The notes under the pieces are model-generated. The model was given only the letters and a program-made list of their open reading frames with translations. It did no database searches and was not told where the DNA came from. DNA of 14,460 nucleotides from Magnetococcales bacterium (GTDB lineage Bacteria > Pseudomonadota > Magnetococcia > Magnetococcales > DC0425bin3). Below are positions 6,408 to 14,460 of this stretch, one piece after another. The stretch lies in assembly GCA_015229045.1 (NCBI GenBank), contig JADGCJ010000078.1:1-14460 (forward strand), read 5' to 3'. Within the stretch, counting starts at the first letter, position 1. Each line of letters starts with the position of its first letter. The translations under genes and the position numbers were made by a program.

Positions 6408-7229
6408 ATGGATAAATCCATTCTGGCGCGCATCATTGGCTTTCCGGCCCTTTTAATCCATGGAGACGCCCTGGTTGTGGATCGCTGGCGCTGGTTGCGG
6501 CGCCGTCTGCCCAGGTGTACGGGGGAGTTGCGTCTCATCGACGTGGGGTGCGGCAACGGAGCGTTCAGCATTGGTGCTGCCCGTCTGGGTTATCATGCCC
6601 TGGGCCTGAGTTGGGATCAACGCAGCCTGGATGTGGCCAACGAACGTTCACGCATCTGTCACGCACCACGGGCCAACTTTGAGATCCAGGATATACGTTT
6701 CCTGGCAGAAAGAACCGATCTTCACCAACAGTTTGATACGGCAATCTGTCTGGAAGCCATCGAACATGTCCTGGATGATCGCCGCCTCATGGGTGCCGTG
6801 GCGGATTGCCTCAAACCTGGTGGCCGTTTGCTGTTGACGACCCCCTTTCTCAACTATCGGGCCATCTCCCCCAGCGACGATGGCCCCTTTTGCGTCACCG
6901 AGGATGGCTGGCATGTCCGGCGTGGTTACTCCAAGGCCATGCTCCTCGAACTGTGTCAGCATGCCGGTCTGGTCGCCGAAGAGATTTCCTATTGTAGCGG
7001 CCTCCTGAGTCAAAAGTTGACCTGGTTGATGCGCACCCTGGCACATATCCACCCTCTGCTGGCCTGGGCAGTGACCCTCCCTTTGCGCATCGTTCCACCC
7101 TGGCTCGATCCCCTTTTGGCCTTCCTGACGGGTTGGCCCCCGTTTTCAATCTGTCTGGTGGCCTACAAACCACGCCATGCTGGCGAAAAACCCCTTTTCG
7201 GAGCAGAAGTCGGCCCGTTGGGGGCCTGA
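6408..7229 (+). CDS. Class I SAM-dependent methyltransferase
   Basis: A 273-residue protein with the Rossmann-type methyltransferase core: motif I LIDVGCGNGAF (D45, G47, G49, G51, binding SAM), an acidic strand-2 end near GLSWD, FEIQDI, then FDTAICLEAIEHVLDD and the post-motif LKPGGRLLLTTP. This order matches the Methyltransf_11/23 group, which often methylates sugars or lipids in glycan clusters. After about residue 200 there is a hydrophobic tail (LAHIHPLLAWAVTLPLRIVPPWLDPLLAFL), perhaps membrane-associated. GGGAG (6397-6401) sits 6 nt before the ATG, overlapping the end of the upstream small gene, which suggests co-translation. The acceptor is unknown. The next gene starts 16 nt after its stop. 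Confidence 0.85.
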   Translation: MDKSILARIIGFPALLIHGDALVVDRWRWLRRRLPRCTGELRLIDVGCGNGAFSIGAARLGYHALGLSWDQRSLDVANERSRICHAPRANFEIQDIRFLAERTDLHQQFDTAICLEAIEHVLDDRRLMGAVADCLKPGGRLLLTTPFLNYRAISPSDDGPFCVTEDGWHVRRGYSKAMLLELCQHAGLVAEEISYCSGLLSQKLTWLMRTLAHIHPLLAWAVTLPLRIVPPWLDPLLAFLTGWPPFSICLVAYKPRHAGEKPLFGAEVGPLGA

Positions 7230-7245
7230 ATCGTCTGGAGGCGAG

Positions 7246-8478
7246 GTGCGGATTCTTTTTGGTCATCCCAGTGGCAATCCCAATGCCCATCATGCCGCCC
7301 TGGCCCATTTTGAGCGCGACCGCTTGTTGGCCTTCTGCGTTGCGTGGCTGCCCACAGCCAGGGAGATGGCCCTGTTGGCACGACTCCCCGGATTGCAGAA
7401 GTATGTCAGGCAGATGCAACGTCGTCGTTTTCCACCCCTGGATCAGGCACGGACCATCCAAGATCCCCTGGGAGAGTGGTCGCGTATGCTGCGCCGCCTG
7501 CTGGTTGCCCGCTTGGGTTTTTCCCGTGTCAATGAGGCGGTGGCATACCAGGCCAACGATTGGTTGATGGCCACTCTGGCGCACCACTGCTCCGGGGCCG
7601 ATGCCGTCCACAGCTACGAAGATTGCGCCCTGGGAGGATTTCAAGCCGCCCGTGCTCAGGGAAAGCTCTGCCTGTACGACATGCCTATCGGTTATTACCC
7701 GGCCTGGGAAGAGATGGCGCGAAGACTTTATACCGACTATGCCGATTGGATCCCCGCCGGGGGCATGCCGCAAAACCATTTTGTCCGCCCCGACCAAAAG
7801 CGTCAGGAGATGGCGCTGGCCGATGCCGTGTTCACAGCCACGAGCTTTGCCAAACGCACCATTCAACAATACGCTGCCAAAAAGGTCTTTGTCGTGCCCT
7901 ACGGGGTGGATACCCAGCAGTGGCAACCCAAGGTGGAGAATATGCAGATTGGTCGCCCCCTGCGTTTTGTCTATGCGGGCCATCTGTCGATTCGCAAGGG
8001 GACGCCTCTGTTGCTCCAGGCCTGGGAAAGGGCCAATCTCGCCGACGCCGAACTGGTGCTGGTCGGCAGTTGGGCCATCGCCGATGCGTGGAAAAAAAAA
8101 TTGCCCGCCGGAGTGCATTATCTGGGGCACCTGGCGGCAGAGGGGCTGCGCACGGCATTCCAAAGTGCAGACATTTTTGTCTTTCCGTCATTCTTCGAGG
8201 GATTTGGCCTGGTGGTGACCGAAGCCATGGCGTGTGGCTTGCCTGCCCTGTGCAGCGACGCCACCTGTGGTCCGGATATTCTGGACGACACCTGTGGACG
8301 AATCTTTCCCAGCGGTGACCTGGACGGCCTGATCGCTCAGCTCACCTGGTTTGCGCACCATCGGGAGCAAATAGCCGAGATGGGCCGCATGGCACGGCTC
8401 CGGGCTGAATTTTACTCCTGGGAAAAATATCGAAAAACCCTTCAGGAGGCCGTCGACAGGGTGGACTCCGGCCCATGA
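7246..8478 (+). CDS. GT4-family (GT-B) glycosyltransferase
   Basis: Product of 410 residues from GTG 7246, chosen because GGAGG (7237-7241) precedes it and the protein then opens with the strand VRILFGHPSGNPNAHHA typical of GT-B N-domains; ATG 7177 would overlap the methyltransferase by 53 nt. The C-domain starts near LRFVYAGHLSIRKGTPLLLQAW and carries the EX7E signature in FPSFFEGFGLVVTEAMACGLP (E318, E326), the retaining donor-binding motif of GT4. In this family such enzymes transfer a sugar from a nucleotide or GDP donor to a growing lipid-linked or cell-surface glycan. Donor and acceptor cannot be read from sequence. Its stop overlaps the next start (ATGA, 8475-8478), indicating translational coupling. 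Confidence 0.88.
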   Translation: MRILFGHPSGNPNAHHAALAHFERDRLLAFCVAWLPTAREMALLARLPGLQKYVRQMQRRRFPPLDQARTIQDPLGEWSRMLRRLLVARLGFSRVNEAVAYQANDWLMATLAHHCSGADAVHSYEDCALGGFQAARAQGKLCLYDMPIGYYPAWEEMARRLYTDYADWIPAGGMPQNHFVRPDQKRQEMALADAVFTATSFAKRTIQQYAAKKVFVVPYGVDTQQWQPKVENMQIGRPLRFVYAGHLSIRKGTPLLLQAWERANLADAELVLVGSWAIADAWKKKLPAGVHYLGHLAAEGLRTAFQSADIFVFPSFFEGFGLVVTEAMACGLPALCSDATCGPDILDDTCGRIFPSGDLDGLIAQLTWFAHHREQIAEMGRMARLRAEFYSWEKYRKTLQEAVDRVDSGP

Positions 8479-9713
8479 TTGCTGCATCCGCCCCGCGTCT
8501 TGGCATCGTCGTCTCTCATCCCATCCAGTACCATGCCCCACTCTGGGCTGCCTTGAACCATCATCCGGAGGTGGAGATTCGGGTTTTTTTCACCTGGGAC
8601 AACCGAGGCGAGGCCGGTTTCCATGATCACGGCTTTCAGAAACGCATTCAATGGGATATCCCTTTGCTGGAGGGATACCCGTGGGAGTTTGTCCCCAACA
8701 GCGCAGCCCACCCCGGAACCCACCATTTTCGTGGTTTGAACAACCCGGAGCTGGTCCGGCGGATTCTCGATTGGCAACCCGACGCGGTGATGATCAATGG
8801 CTACATGTATCAGAGCCATCTTCTGGCCCTGTACACCCTGGCGGCAAGGGGAATACCGCTCCTGTTCCGGGGGGACTCCCATCTGTTGTCACCACGCAAC
8901 CACGTCAAACGATGGCTGCGCAAGCGGGTTTTGCAACATCTTTTTCGTCGCTGCCAGGGATTTTTATACTGTGGAACCCTGAACCGTGACTATTTTCTCC
9001 ATTTTGGCGTTCCCAGAGAAAAGCTCTATTTCTGCCCGCATGTCGTGGACAACGCCCGTTTCGCTGCCGACGCCCCCATGCGCGACCGGGAAGCTGCCGA
9101 GTGGCGCCTGCGACTGGGCATTCCTCCCCATCACAAAGTGATTCTCTTTGCCGGAAAATTTGAAGAAAAAAAACAGCCCCGCATGCTTTTGCAAGCCTTC
9201 ATCCAGGCCCGGATCCCCGATGTCACCCTGCTCTTTGCGGGTGACGGCGTGTTGAAAGAGACCCTGCAAAACCAGGCGCAATCGGCACCTGGCAACGTTG
9301 TGTTTCTTCCCTTTCAAAATCAATCCAGCATGCCTGTCGTCTACCGGCTGGGCGATCTGTTTGTCCTCCCCTCCTCCCATGACGAGACCTGGGGCCTGGG
9401 GGTCAACGAAGCCATGTGCTGTGGAACCCCGGTCATCCTCAGCGATCAGGTCGGATGTGGAGCTGATCTGGTCGAACCGGGACGCACGGGTTGGATATTT
9501 CCAGCCCGGGACGGCAACGCCCTGGCCCTGCTCTTGCGCACCGCCATGCAACCTGATATCGATTTACAAGCCATGGGACACGCTGCCCAGGTCAAGATTC
9601 AGGCATGGGATCTGCCACAGGCACGGGATGGCATCATCCAGGCCCTGCAATCTCTCCACAGGCGGACTGACTCTCATGGACGGGGAGAGCCTCCCTCTAC
9701 CCTCCGACCATGA
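8475..9713 (+). CDS. Second GT4-family glycosyltransferase
   Basis: A 412-residue GT-B protein. The N-domain opens with LGIVVSHPIQYHAPLWAAL, a pattern I associate with a GT4 subgroup common in exopolysaccharide clusters. The C-domain begins near HKVILFAGKFEEKKQPRMLLQAF, followed by GDGVLKE and the EX7E motif in SHDETWGLGVNEAMCCGTP (E304, E312). It probably acts at the inner face of the cytoplasmic membrane on the same glycan as its neighbour. The start is the ATG of the ATGA overlap; only a weak GGTGGA lies upstream, so coupling to the previous gene is likely. About the last 15 residues (HGRGEPPSTLRP) are past the fold. Confidence 0.88.
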   Translation: MIAASAPRLGIVVSHPIQYHAPLWAALNHHPEVEIRVFFTWDNRGEAGFHDHGFQKRIQWDIPLLEGYPWEFVPNSAAHPGTHHFRGLNNPELVRRILDWQPDAVMINGYMYQSHLLALYTLAARGIPLLFRGDSHLLSPRNHVKRWLRKRVLQHLFRRCQGFLYCGTLNRDYFLHFGVPREKLYFCPHVVDNARFAADAPMRDREAAEWRLRLGIPPHHKVILFAGKFEEKKQPRMLLQAFIQARIPDVTLLFAGDGVLKETLQNQAQSAPGNVVFLPFQNQSSMPVVYRLGDLFVLPSSHDETWGLGVNEAMCCGTPVILSDQVGCGADLVEPGRTGWIFPARDGNALALLLRTAMQPDIDLQAMGHAAQVKIQAWDLPQARDGIIQALQSLHRRTDSHGRGEPPSTLRP

Positions 9714-9747
9714 GAGTCGCCGTGCGACTTGCAAACGGGGTTTCAGC

Positions 9748-11277
9748 ATGCCTTGCCGATTCTTGATTTTCATCGTCTCCTATAACGCAGAACGAACCAT
9801 CGCCAACGTACTTGCGCGTATCCCCAAAGAGTTGGCGCAGCATCATACCGAAGTTCTCATCATCGACGATGCTTCACAAGATGGAACTTTTGAAAAAGCG
9901 GTTGAATTGCAAAAATCGGGTCTTTTTCCCTTTCCACTGACGGTTTTATTCAATCCGGTCAACCAGGGGTATGGCGGCAACCAAAAGATCGGTTTTCACT
10001 ATGCGATCCAGCACGGGTTTGATGTCGTGGCCCTGCTGCACGGCGATGGCCAATACGCCCCGGAAAAACTCCCGGAACTCCTGCAAGCCCTGCTTGACCA
10101 GGACAGCATGGCCATGTTTGGCTCGCGCATGATGGATCGCTTTGCCGCCCTTCGGGGTGGCATGCCTCTTTACAAATATGTGGGCAATAAAATTCTCACG
10201 GCCTATCAAAACATGCTTTTGGGATCACAATATTCTGAGTTTCATTCCGGCTATCGTCTCTACCGGACCCGGGCTTTGCAACAGGTTCCTTTCCACCTGA
10301 ACACCAACGATTTTCACTTTGACACGGAGATTATCATCCAGTTTTTCAATGCCGGTCTTCGTATTCAGGAACACCCCATCCCCACCTATTACGGCGACGA
10401 AATTTGCCACGTCAACGGCCTGAAATACGCCTGGGATGTGGTCAAGATCATCACCGCTGCCCGCCTGCAACCCATGGGAATCTTTTACAACCGCAAGTTT
10501 GATCAGCTCGGCAGAAACAAACCTGATCCCCTGTACGAGTCAAAGCTGGATTTCGATTCCTCCCAAAGGGCGGTCATCGACGCCATTTCCCCTGGTACGG
10601 AGGTGCTGGATCTTGGTTGCGGTGATGGTGCCATCGACCGCAGACTGCGGGAAAAGGGGTGTCGGGTCACGGGGGTCGATAAATTGCCACCCACCGACAA
10701 ATCGGGTCTGGATGACCATATCGTCCACGACCTGAACAACCATTCTTTACCCGAAAACCTTTCCCGTTTCTCGCATATCCTGTTGCTGGATGTCGTGGAA
10801 CATCTTGCAGATCCAGAGGCATTCGTCGCCAACCTCCACGAGGCCTGCGGCAGCAATCCCAACCTCCGCATCATCGCCACGACAGGAAATGTCGCTTTCA
10901 TCCTGGTTCGCCTCATGCTGCTGCTGGGAGCCTTTCGTTATGGCAGACGGGGTATCCTTGATTTGACCCATCTGCGTCTGTTCACCTTTGCCTCCTTCCG
11001 ACAGCTTTTTGAAGAGCGTGGGTTCAAGGTGACCCAGGTTCGTGGCATCCCGGCGCCTTTTCCCTTGGCCATCGGCCATCATGCCCTGTCCAGATTTTTG
11101 TTGATCCTGAACAGGTGGCTGATCCGTTTTTCCAAAGGACTCTTCAGTTATCAAATCTTTTTTGAGTTGCAACCCATGCCAGGCCTGCAGCACCTCCTGG
11201 ACGAGGCCTACCAGGCCAGCACTCTGCGCCAGGCTAAAATCATGCACAAAACCGCGACAACCCCCGCACCGCATTGA
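9748..11277 (+). CDS. Bifunctional GT2 glycosyltransferase fused to class I methyltransferase
   Basis: A 509-residue two-domain protein. The first half is a GT-A, family 2 (DPM1-like) transferase: FLIFIVSYNAERTI at the start, VLIIDDASQDGT (D40, D41), NQGYGGNQKIG, and HGDGQY with D100 as metal/nucleotide-binding Asp, then FHSGYRLYR. After about residue 240 a linker (NRKFDQLGRNKPDPLYESKLDFDSS) leads to a SAM methyltransferase: VLDLGCGDG (286-294), GVDKLPP, ILLLDVVEHLADPEAF, IATTGNVAF. A fusion suggests it adds and then methylates a sugar, or methylates the chain end. I start at ATG 9748, immediately before the domain; ATG 9676 would add 24 residues and overlap the previous gene. The gap is 34 nt. 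The C-terminus after about 460 resembles no motif I know. Confidence 0.85.
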   Translation: MPCRFLIFIVSYNAERTIANVLARIPKELAQHHTEVLIIDDASQDGTFEKAVELQKSGLFPFPLTVLFNPVNQGYGGNQKIGFHYAIQHGFDVVALLHGDGQYAPEKLPELLQALLDQDSMAMFGSRMMDRFAALRGGMPLYKYVGNKILTAYQNMLLGSQYSEFHSGYRLYRTRALQQVPFHLNTNDFHFDTEIIIQFFNAGLRIQEHPIPTYYGDEICHVNGLKYAWDVVKIITAARLQPMGIFYNRKFDQLGRNKPDPLYESKLDFDSSQRAVIDAISPGTEVLDLGCGDGAIDRRLREKGCRVTGVDKLPPTDKSGLDDHIVHDLNNHSLPENLSRFSHILLLDVVEHLADPEAFVANLHEACGSNPNLRIIATTGNVAFILVRLMLLLGAFRYGRRGILDLTHLRLFTFASFRQLFEERGFKVTQVRGIPAPFPLAIGHHALSRFLLILNRWLIRFSKGLFSYQIFFELQPMPGLQHLLDEAYQASTLRQAKIMHKTATTPAPH

Positions 11278-11298
11278 ACCCGTCGGCAATGTTTTGGA

Positions 11299-13119
11299 TC
11301 ACCGTTGTACGGGTTGCACAGAGGTTAACCAAAGATCGTTGGGGCTTCCCTCCAGCGGAACATGTTCCCACCCTGTGGAACCGACAAAAGAGTCGCGCAT
11401 GATACGGCCCTTGCCGTTGGTTTCGTTGGCTTTGGCGATCAGTGCCAACACCCGTATGGGCCGCGACGTGGCGTAGCGGTTCTGGCGAAGATCTTCGGGT
11501 GTGTCCCAGTCTGTCGCTACAAGGGCGCGGCCAGGCAGGTCCAGCATGATGTTGACAGAGGACAAAAACCAGATATCCCTGGTCGGATCAAACCTGCCGA
11601 CAACCTCCTGAACAATGTCACGAGGAGAGCGCGTCGAAGCCAACAAGGGATTGAAGGTTCCACTGACTCCAGGCTGGTAATGCGCCACAGGCCTGTTGAT
11701 TTTGGCGACAAAAGAGACCACCCCGTAGGTCAATGGTCCCCACAGATAAAAAAATCCACCCAGGATCAACACGATGCGCGTGACACGCCGATTTGTCGAG
11801 GAGTGCCAGATCCGCAAACCTTCACGCAGTAAAACCGGCATAAGTGCCAGTGCAGAGACCGTGATATAGCGTATTTCGTAGCCAATATTGGCATGCGTCC
11901 AGACCACGGCAAGTCCTGTCATGGTCGTCACGAAGAGAGTGATGCCGAGCTTGCCAGGCCCCCTCCAGGCGCTGGACCAGAAAGGGAGGAGATACATGAA
12001 TACCCCCCCAGGAATGCCCAGCATACCGACGATCTCCTGGCCATAAGGGTGATTATAAAAAATGCCATGACTCTGATTCAGAAGGAGATAATGCCACAAC
12101 CCTCCGCCATCACCGATGGCAAGGGCAGGAAAACCCAGCATGTTGACAATCAATGGCCACGCCACCTCGCGCACGGCCATATACTCGTCAAAGGTCGAGA
12201 TGTGGTTTGAATACCTGAAATTGACAACGCTCCAAGCCAAGAACAGGGGCAGTGTCGTCAGGATGGTGAGCAACAGAAAAGGGAAAAGAGAGTGTCGCGA
12301 GGATGCTGTCATGCCGACGCCAGCGGACTGAACAGGCCTCTCCTCGGCCGGACAGAGCTGGGGAAACCACTCGGAAAACCAGGAGGCTCGAGACAAAAGC
12401 TGCACCAGGACCACCAAGGTGATAAAACCAAGAATCCCCGCAACCAGAAGAGCCCCGGTCGATTTGAAAATGTAAGCCAGGCCGCAACCAAAGCCCAAAG
12501 TTCCTGCCAATATTCTTCTGTTCCGGCTCGTGCCAGAGTGGTTGACCAATCGCCAACCGCCCAGCAAAAGCCATGGAGCCAGGGCGAAGAGTAAAATCTC
12601 CGGCTGGTATTGAATCAGATTGCTGTTGGCATAGTGGATCCAGGGCAACAGAAACACAGTCGGCATGGCCAGGCTTGAAGGAAGCCGAAAAAGTCCCAAC
12701 CAGAGAGCCCAACCGACACTGCCAACAAGCAGACAAATATCGGCCATGATTCGCACGGAACTCCCCACATCCAGGCCGATGGCCAAAAGAGGCCAGGCAA
12801 AGAGTTGCGTACCCGGTGGCCTGACGGAGATCCATTGGACCCAATCCTGGGAAAGATCCTGTGGATTGACCGTCACAAAGTGATTGGGTGACGGGGAGTG
12901 CCCGGCAAGATACTGTTTGACTGCCAGGAGTTGAGGAGCCGGATCGAATGTTATACCTTGTGGGACATGTGCAACCAACGCCATCTCAACGAGAACGGAG
13001 CCGATCGCAATAGCCACCAACAACCAAGAGTAATTCCTGCAGGACCAGGATTTGTCACTGTTCATCGCAGGCGTCGGAGAAGATCCCGACTTGAAAAAAA
13101 CATTCACCATGGCAATCAT
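11299..13119 (-). CDS. Polytopic GT-C glycosyltransferase (PMT/ArnT-like)
   Basis: A 606-residue membrane protein with about eleven hydrophobic segments, the first being YSWLLVAIAIGSVLVEMAL. The first periplasmic loop has FDPAPQLLAVKQYLAG and RPPGTQLFAWPLLAIG, matching the acidic loop and HPP/YPP-like helix start of the PMT_2 (GT39/GT83-like) superfamily. Such enzymes use polyprenyl-phosphate sugars on the outer face of the membrane. The last 130 residues or so (from AKINRPVAH) form a soluble periplasmic domain. Its stop lies 21 nt from the stop of the convergent GT2-methyltransferase gene. Three ATGs (13119, 13110, 13065) could start it; none has a clear ribosome site, and the longest is given. 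It may transfer a sugar made available by the cluster's DPM1-like GT2 domain, an inference. Confidence 0.75.
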   Translation of the reverse strand: MIAMVNVFFKSGSSPTPAMNSDKSWSCRNYSWLLVAIAIGSVLVEMALVAHVPQGITFDPAPQLLAVKQYLAGHSPSPNHFVTVNPQDLSQDWVQWISVRPPGTQLFAWPLLAIGLDVGSSVRIMADICLLVGSVGWALWLGLFRLPSSLAMPTVFLLPWIHYANSNLIQYQPEILLFALAPWLLLGGWRLVNHSGTSRNRRILAGTLGFGCGLAYIFKSTGALLVAGILGFITLVVLVQLLSRASWFSEWFPQLCPAEERPVQSAGVGMTASSRHSLFPFLLLTILTTLPLFLAWSVVNFRYSNHISTFDEYMAVREVAWPLIVNMLGFPALAIGDGGGLWHYLLLNQSHGIFYNHPYGQEIVGMLGIPGGVFMYLLPFWSSAWRGPGKLGITLFVTTMTGLAVVWTHANIGYEIRYITVSALALMPVLLREGLRIWHSSTNRRVTRIVLILGGFFYLWGPLTYGVVSFVAKINRPVAHYQPGVSGTFNPLLASTRSPRDIVQEVVGRFDPTRDIWFLSSVNIMLDLPGRALVATDWDTPEDLRQNRYATSRPIRVLALIAKANETNGKGRIMRDSFVGSTGWEHVPLEGSPNDLWLTSVQPVQR

Positions 13120-13163
13120 GGGTCATTCCATTTGCAGAGTGTTTCCAGAAGGAATCAGACCCC
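13120..13163. promoter_or_regulatory. Short divergent promoter region
   Basis: Only 44 bp separates the starts of the divergent GT-C and methyltransferase genes, so promoters must overlap each other or the coding ends. It contains AAGGA (13149-13153), the ribosome site of the methyltransferase, 10 nt before its ATG. I see no convincing -35/-10 pair. Confidence 0.35.
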
Positions 13164-13805
13164 ATGCGCATCAACGTCGGCTGTGGACGATCCCCAACCC
13201 CGGGCTGGAGCAATTTCGACAACTCGCCCAGTGTCCGCTTCTCACAATTGTCCCCTGTTTTGATAACACTGCTTGCAAAATTCTCCATCCTCAATCAAGG
13301 TCAGTGCGATTTTATCACGTTTTGTCGGTCGCAAAACATTGTCTATGCCGACGCCCTCTCCCTGCCGCTTCCCGACCATCAGGTCGATGTCATCTACAGC
13401 TCTCACATGCTGGAACATCTGGATCAATATGCTGCCAGATGCTTTTTGCAGGAGGCCAAACGCCTGCTCAAGCCCGGGGGAATCATCCGCCTCGTTGTTC
13501 CCGATCTGGAAGCCATGGTCCTGAACTACATGAAGCATCTGGACGGCAATGCCTTTCTCGAGCAGACCCTCTTGATTCGCAACGACCCACGGAGCCTTGG
13601 CAACCGACTGGCTTTTCTGATCACAGGTGACCGGGGACATAAATATCTATACGACGCGCGCTCCCTTTGCCGTCTCCTTGCAAAAGAGAGCTTTGTCAAT
13701 CCTTGCGCCCTGCCACCAGGAGAGACAACCATTCCCCATCCTGGAGAGCTGAACCTGCGGGAACGCGAAGCGGAAAGCATCTATGTGGAAGCCCTGGCTC
13801 CCTAG
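13164..13805 (+). CDS. Small class I SAM-dependent methyltransferase
   Basis: A 213-residue protein starting directly with the SAM-binding loop: MRINVGCGRSPTPGWSNFDNS, the N-terminus typical of the LNLGCG-x-PGW-N-D group found in exopolysaccharide clusters. It continues with VYADALSLPLPDHQVDVIYSSHMLEHL (79-86 SSHMLEHL) and LLKPGGIIRLVVPDLE, which together complete the core. A stretch at about 31-58 (VLITLLAKFSILNQGQCDF) is longer than the usual family spacing between motif I and the YADA strand, perhaps an extra helix. The acceptor is probably a sugar or glycan but cannot be told. AAGGA precedes the ATG by 10 nt. It is separated from the main cluster by the opposite-strand GT-C gene, so it is not part of that operon. 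Confidence 0.85.
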   Translation: MRINVGCGRSPTPGWSNFDNSPSVRFSQLSPVLITLLAKFSILNQGQCDFITFCRSQNIVYADALSLPLPDHQVDVIYSSHMLEHLDQYAARCFLQEAKRLLKPGGIIRLVVPDLEAMVLNYMKHLDGNAFLEQTLLIRNDPRSLGNRLAFLITGDRGHKYLYDARSLCRLLAKESFVNPCALPPGETTIPHPGELNLREREAESIYVEALAP

Positions 13806-13941
13806 TTTCACTCTGTTTCCAGATTGAGCACATCAGCCTGATTGACAGCCTCCGCTCGCTCCTCGCCATGCCCGACACACCCTGTTTGCGTCGCTCGCCC
13901 GTTGTCGCCCCGCATCGATCCTGATCTCTGGTTTGAAGACG

Positions 13942-13976
13942 AAAAAAAAGGGCCTGGGGTCATACCCCAGGCCCTT
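13942..13976 (-). terminator. Strong intrinsic terminator of the RTX gene
   Basis: On the minus strand a perfect 13-bp stem (13976-13964 with 13960-13948, GC-rich core GGGCCTGGGGT) with a 3-nt loop is followed by eight U (13949-13942). It lies 20 nt past the RTX stop. On the plus strand the hairpin is not followed by T, so it mainly serves the minus-strand gene. Nothing else is seen in 13806-13941. Confidence 0.9.
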
Positions 13977-13995
13977 GGCAAGCGTCAACTACAGG

Positions 13996-14460
13996 CTACC
14001 ACTCGATACGTTCGATGTTATGGAAGGCGATCGCCTCGGAGTGATCCGACAGGGTGATCGTTCCGGAAGCATCATTCAGCGTAACCACGCCATGGTCATG
14101 GACATCCGTAACCGCGTGTCCATCGACCACGAGGGTCCAATCACCCACACCCGGACCTGCGTGAACGGCCTGATCCACATTGATGGCATCCGTCCAGCCA
14201 CCTCCATGTCCACCGTCCACACTATCGTGTCCTGAACTGGTGGGTCCGAAGACAAACAGGTCATTACCGGCACCACCCTTCATCGCGTCATTACCGGCAT
14301 GATCCACAAAAACGTCATCACCCTTTCCACCGGTGAGGTGATCATTGCCCTGAGTACCATCAATCGCCGGTGCATGCGTCGGTTCCGGGGTCGGCTCCGG
14401 CGTATGCGACGGCTGCTTCGGCTCCGGCGTATGCGACGGCTGCTTCGGCTCCGGCGTATG
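13996..14460 (-). CDS. RTX (hemolysin-type calcium-binding) protein, C-terminal part only
   Basis: The frame runs open off the right edge; 154 C-terminal codons are visible and the start is outside. Reading inward: a (HTPEPKQPS)n linker, PEPTPEPTHAPA, then nonapeptide-like calcium-binding turns IDGTQGND, LTGGKGDDVFV, MKGGAGNDLFVF, which match GGxGxDxLx, and finally a strand-rich end AVTDVHDHGVVTL, AIAFHNIERIEW. RTX proteins are usually secreted by type I systems through a C-terminal signal and fold on binding Ca2+ outside the cell. The catalytic or adhesive part lies beyond the window. A strong terminator follows the stop. No type I transporter genes are in view. Confidence 0.82.
   Translation of the reverse strand, partial: HTPEPKQPSHTPEPKQPSHTPEPTPEPTHAPAIDGTQGNDHLTGGKGDDVFVDHAGNDAMKGGAGNDLFVFGPTSSGHDSVDGGHGGGWTDAINVDQAVHAGPGVGDWTLVVDGHAVTDVHDHGVVTLNDASGTITLSDHSEAIAFHNIERIEW
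14393..14460 (-). repeat. 27-bp tandem repeat encoding HTPEPKQPS
   Basis: About 2.5 identical copies of a 27-bp unit (14393-14419, 14420-14446, and a partial copy to the edge) encode HTPEPKQPS within the RTX protein linker. The array continues outside the window. Copies are identical, so recent expansion or homogenisation is likely; length changes keep the frame. Confidence 0.85.

Noticed and set aside
6895..8163. 422-codon minus-strand reading frame
   Set aside because: It lies antisense to two well-supported enzymes with clear motifs. Its protein shows no domain I recognise, and high GC keeps shadow frames open.
13052..13630. 192-codon plus-strand frame across the divergent region
   Set aside because: It overlaps the start of the GT-C gene and the methyltransferase in the wrong frame; the methyltransferase frame has all its family motifs.
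14393..14460. Possible CRISPR or noncoding satellite
   Set aside because: The 27-bp copies are contiguous, without spacers, and are in frame with the RTX protein.

Overview
The window looks like chromosomal DNA of a Gram-negative, moderately GC-rich proteobacterium. It carries an outer-membrane beta-barrel protein, several Sec signal peptides, a FecR-type periplasmic domain and an RTX protein. The GGGGCTTCGCCCC-type hairpin repeats between genes remind me of Magnetococcales (magnetotactic cocci) genomes. That placement is inference; no magnetosome gene or taxonomic marker is present.

Left part (1-5119): a large secreted FecR-domain protein with a degenerate Ala-rich repeat region and a 24-residue polyglutamine tract (184-2634). 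It is followed by a short broken-looking reading frame, an array of palindromic hairpins that runs into the 5' end of the next gene, a secreted protein resembling a TIM-barrel glycoside hydrolase (to 4363), and, converging on it, a small outer-membrane beta-barrel protein (5119-4418, minus strand). All three proteins are predicted to be exported.

Middle (5120-11277): a roughly 345-bp regulatory gap, a GNAT acetyltransferase, and then a tightly packed plus-strand run. The run holds a small HTH-like protein with a near-perfect ribosome binding site, a class I SAM methyltransferase, two GT4 (GT-B) glycosyltransferases joined by an ATGA overlap, and a GT2 glycosyltransferase fused to a second methyltransferase. 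Short gaps and overlaps suggest one operon for a methylated surface glycan (exopolysaccharide, O-antigen or protein glycan).

Right part (11299-14460): a polytopic GT-C (PMT/ArnT-like) membrane glycosyltransferase on the minus strand converges on that operon. It is divergent, across 44 bp, from another small methyltransferase. The window ends in the C-terminal part of a minus-strand RTX (hemolysin-type calcium-binding) protein with a strong intrinsic terminator and a 27-bp repeat linker cut by the window edge.

Overall this is a cell-surface locus: a glycan assembly cassette flanked by secreted proteins with long low-complexity or repeat regions. I see no tRNA, rRNA, CRISPR array, transposase or phage gene.
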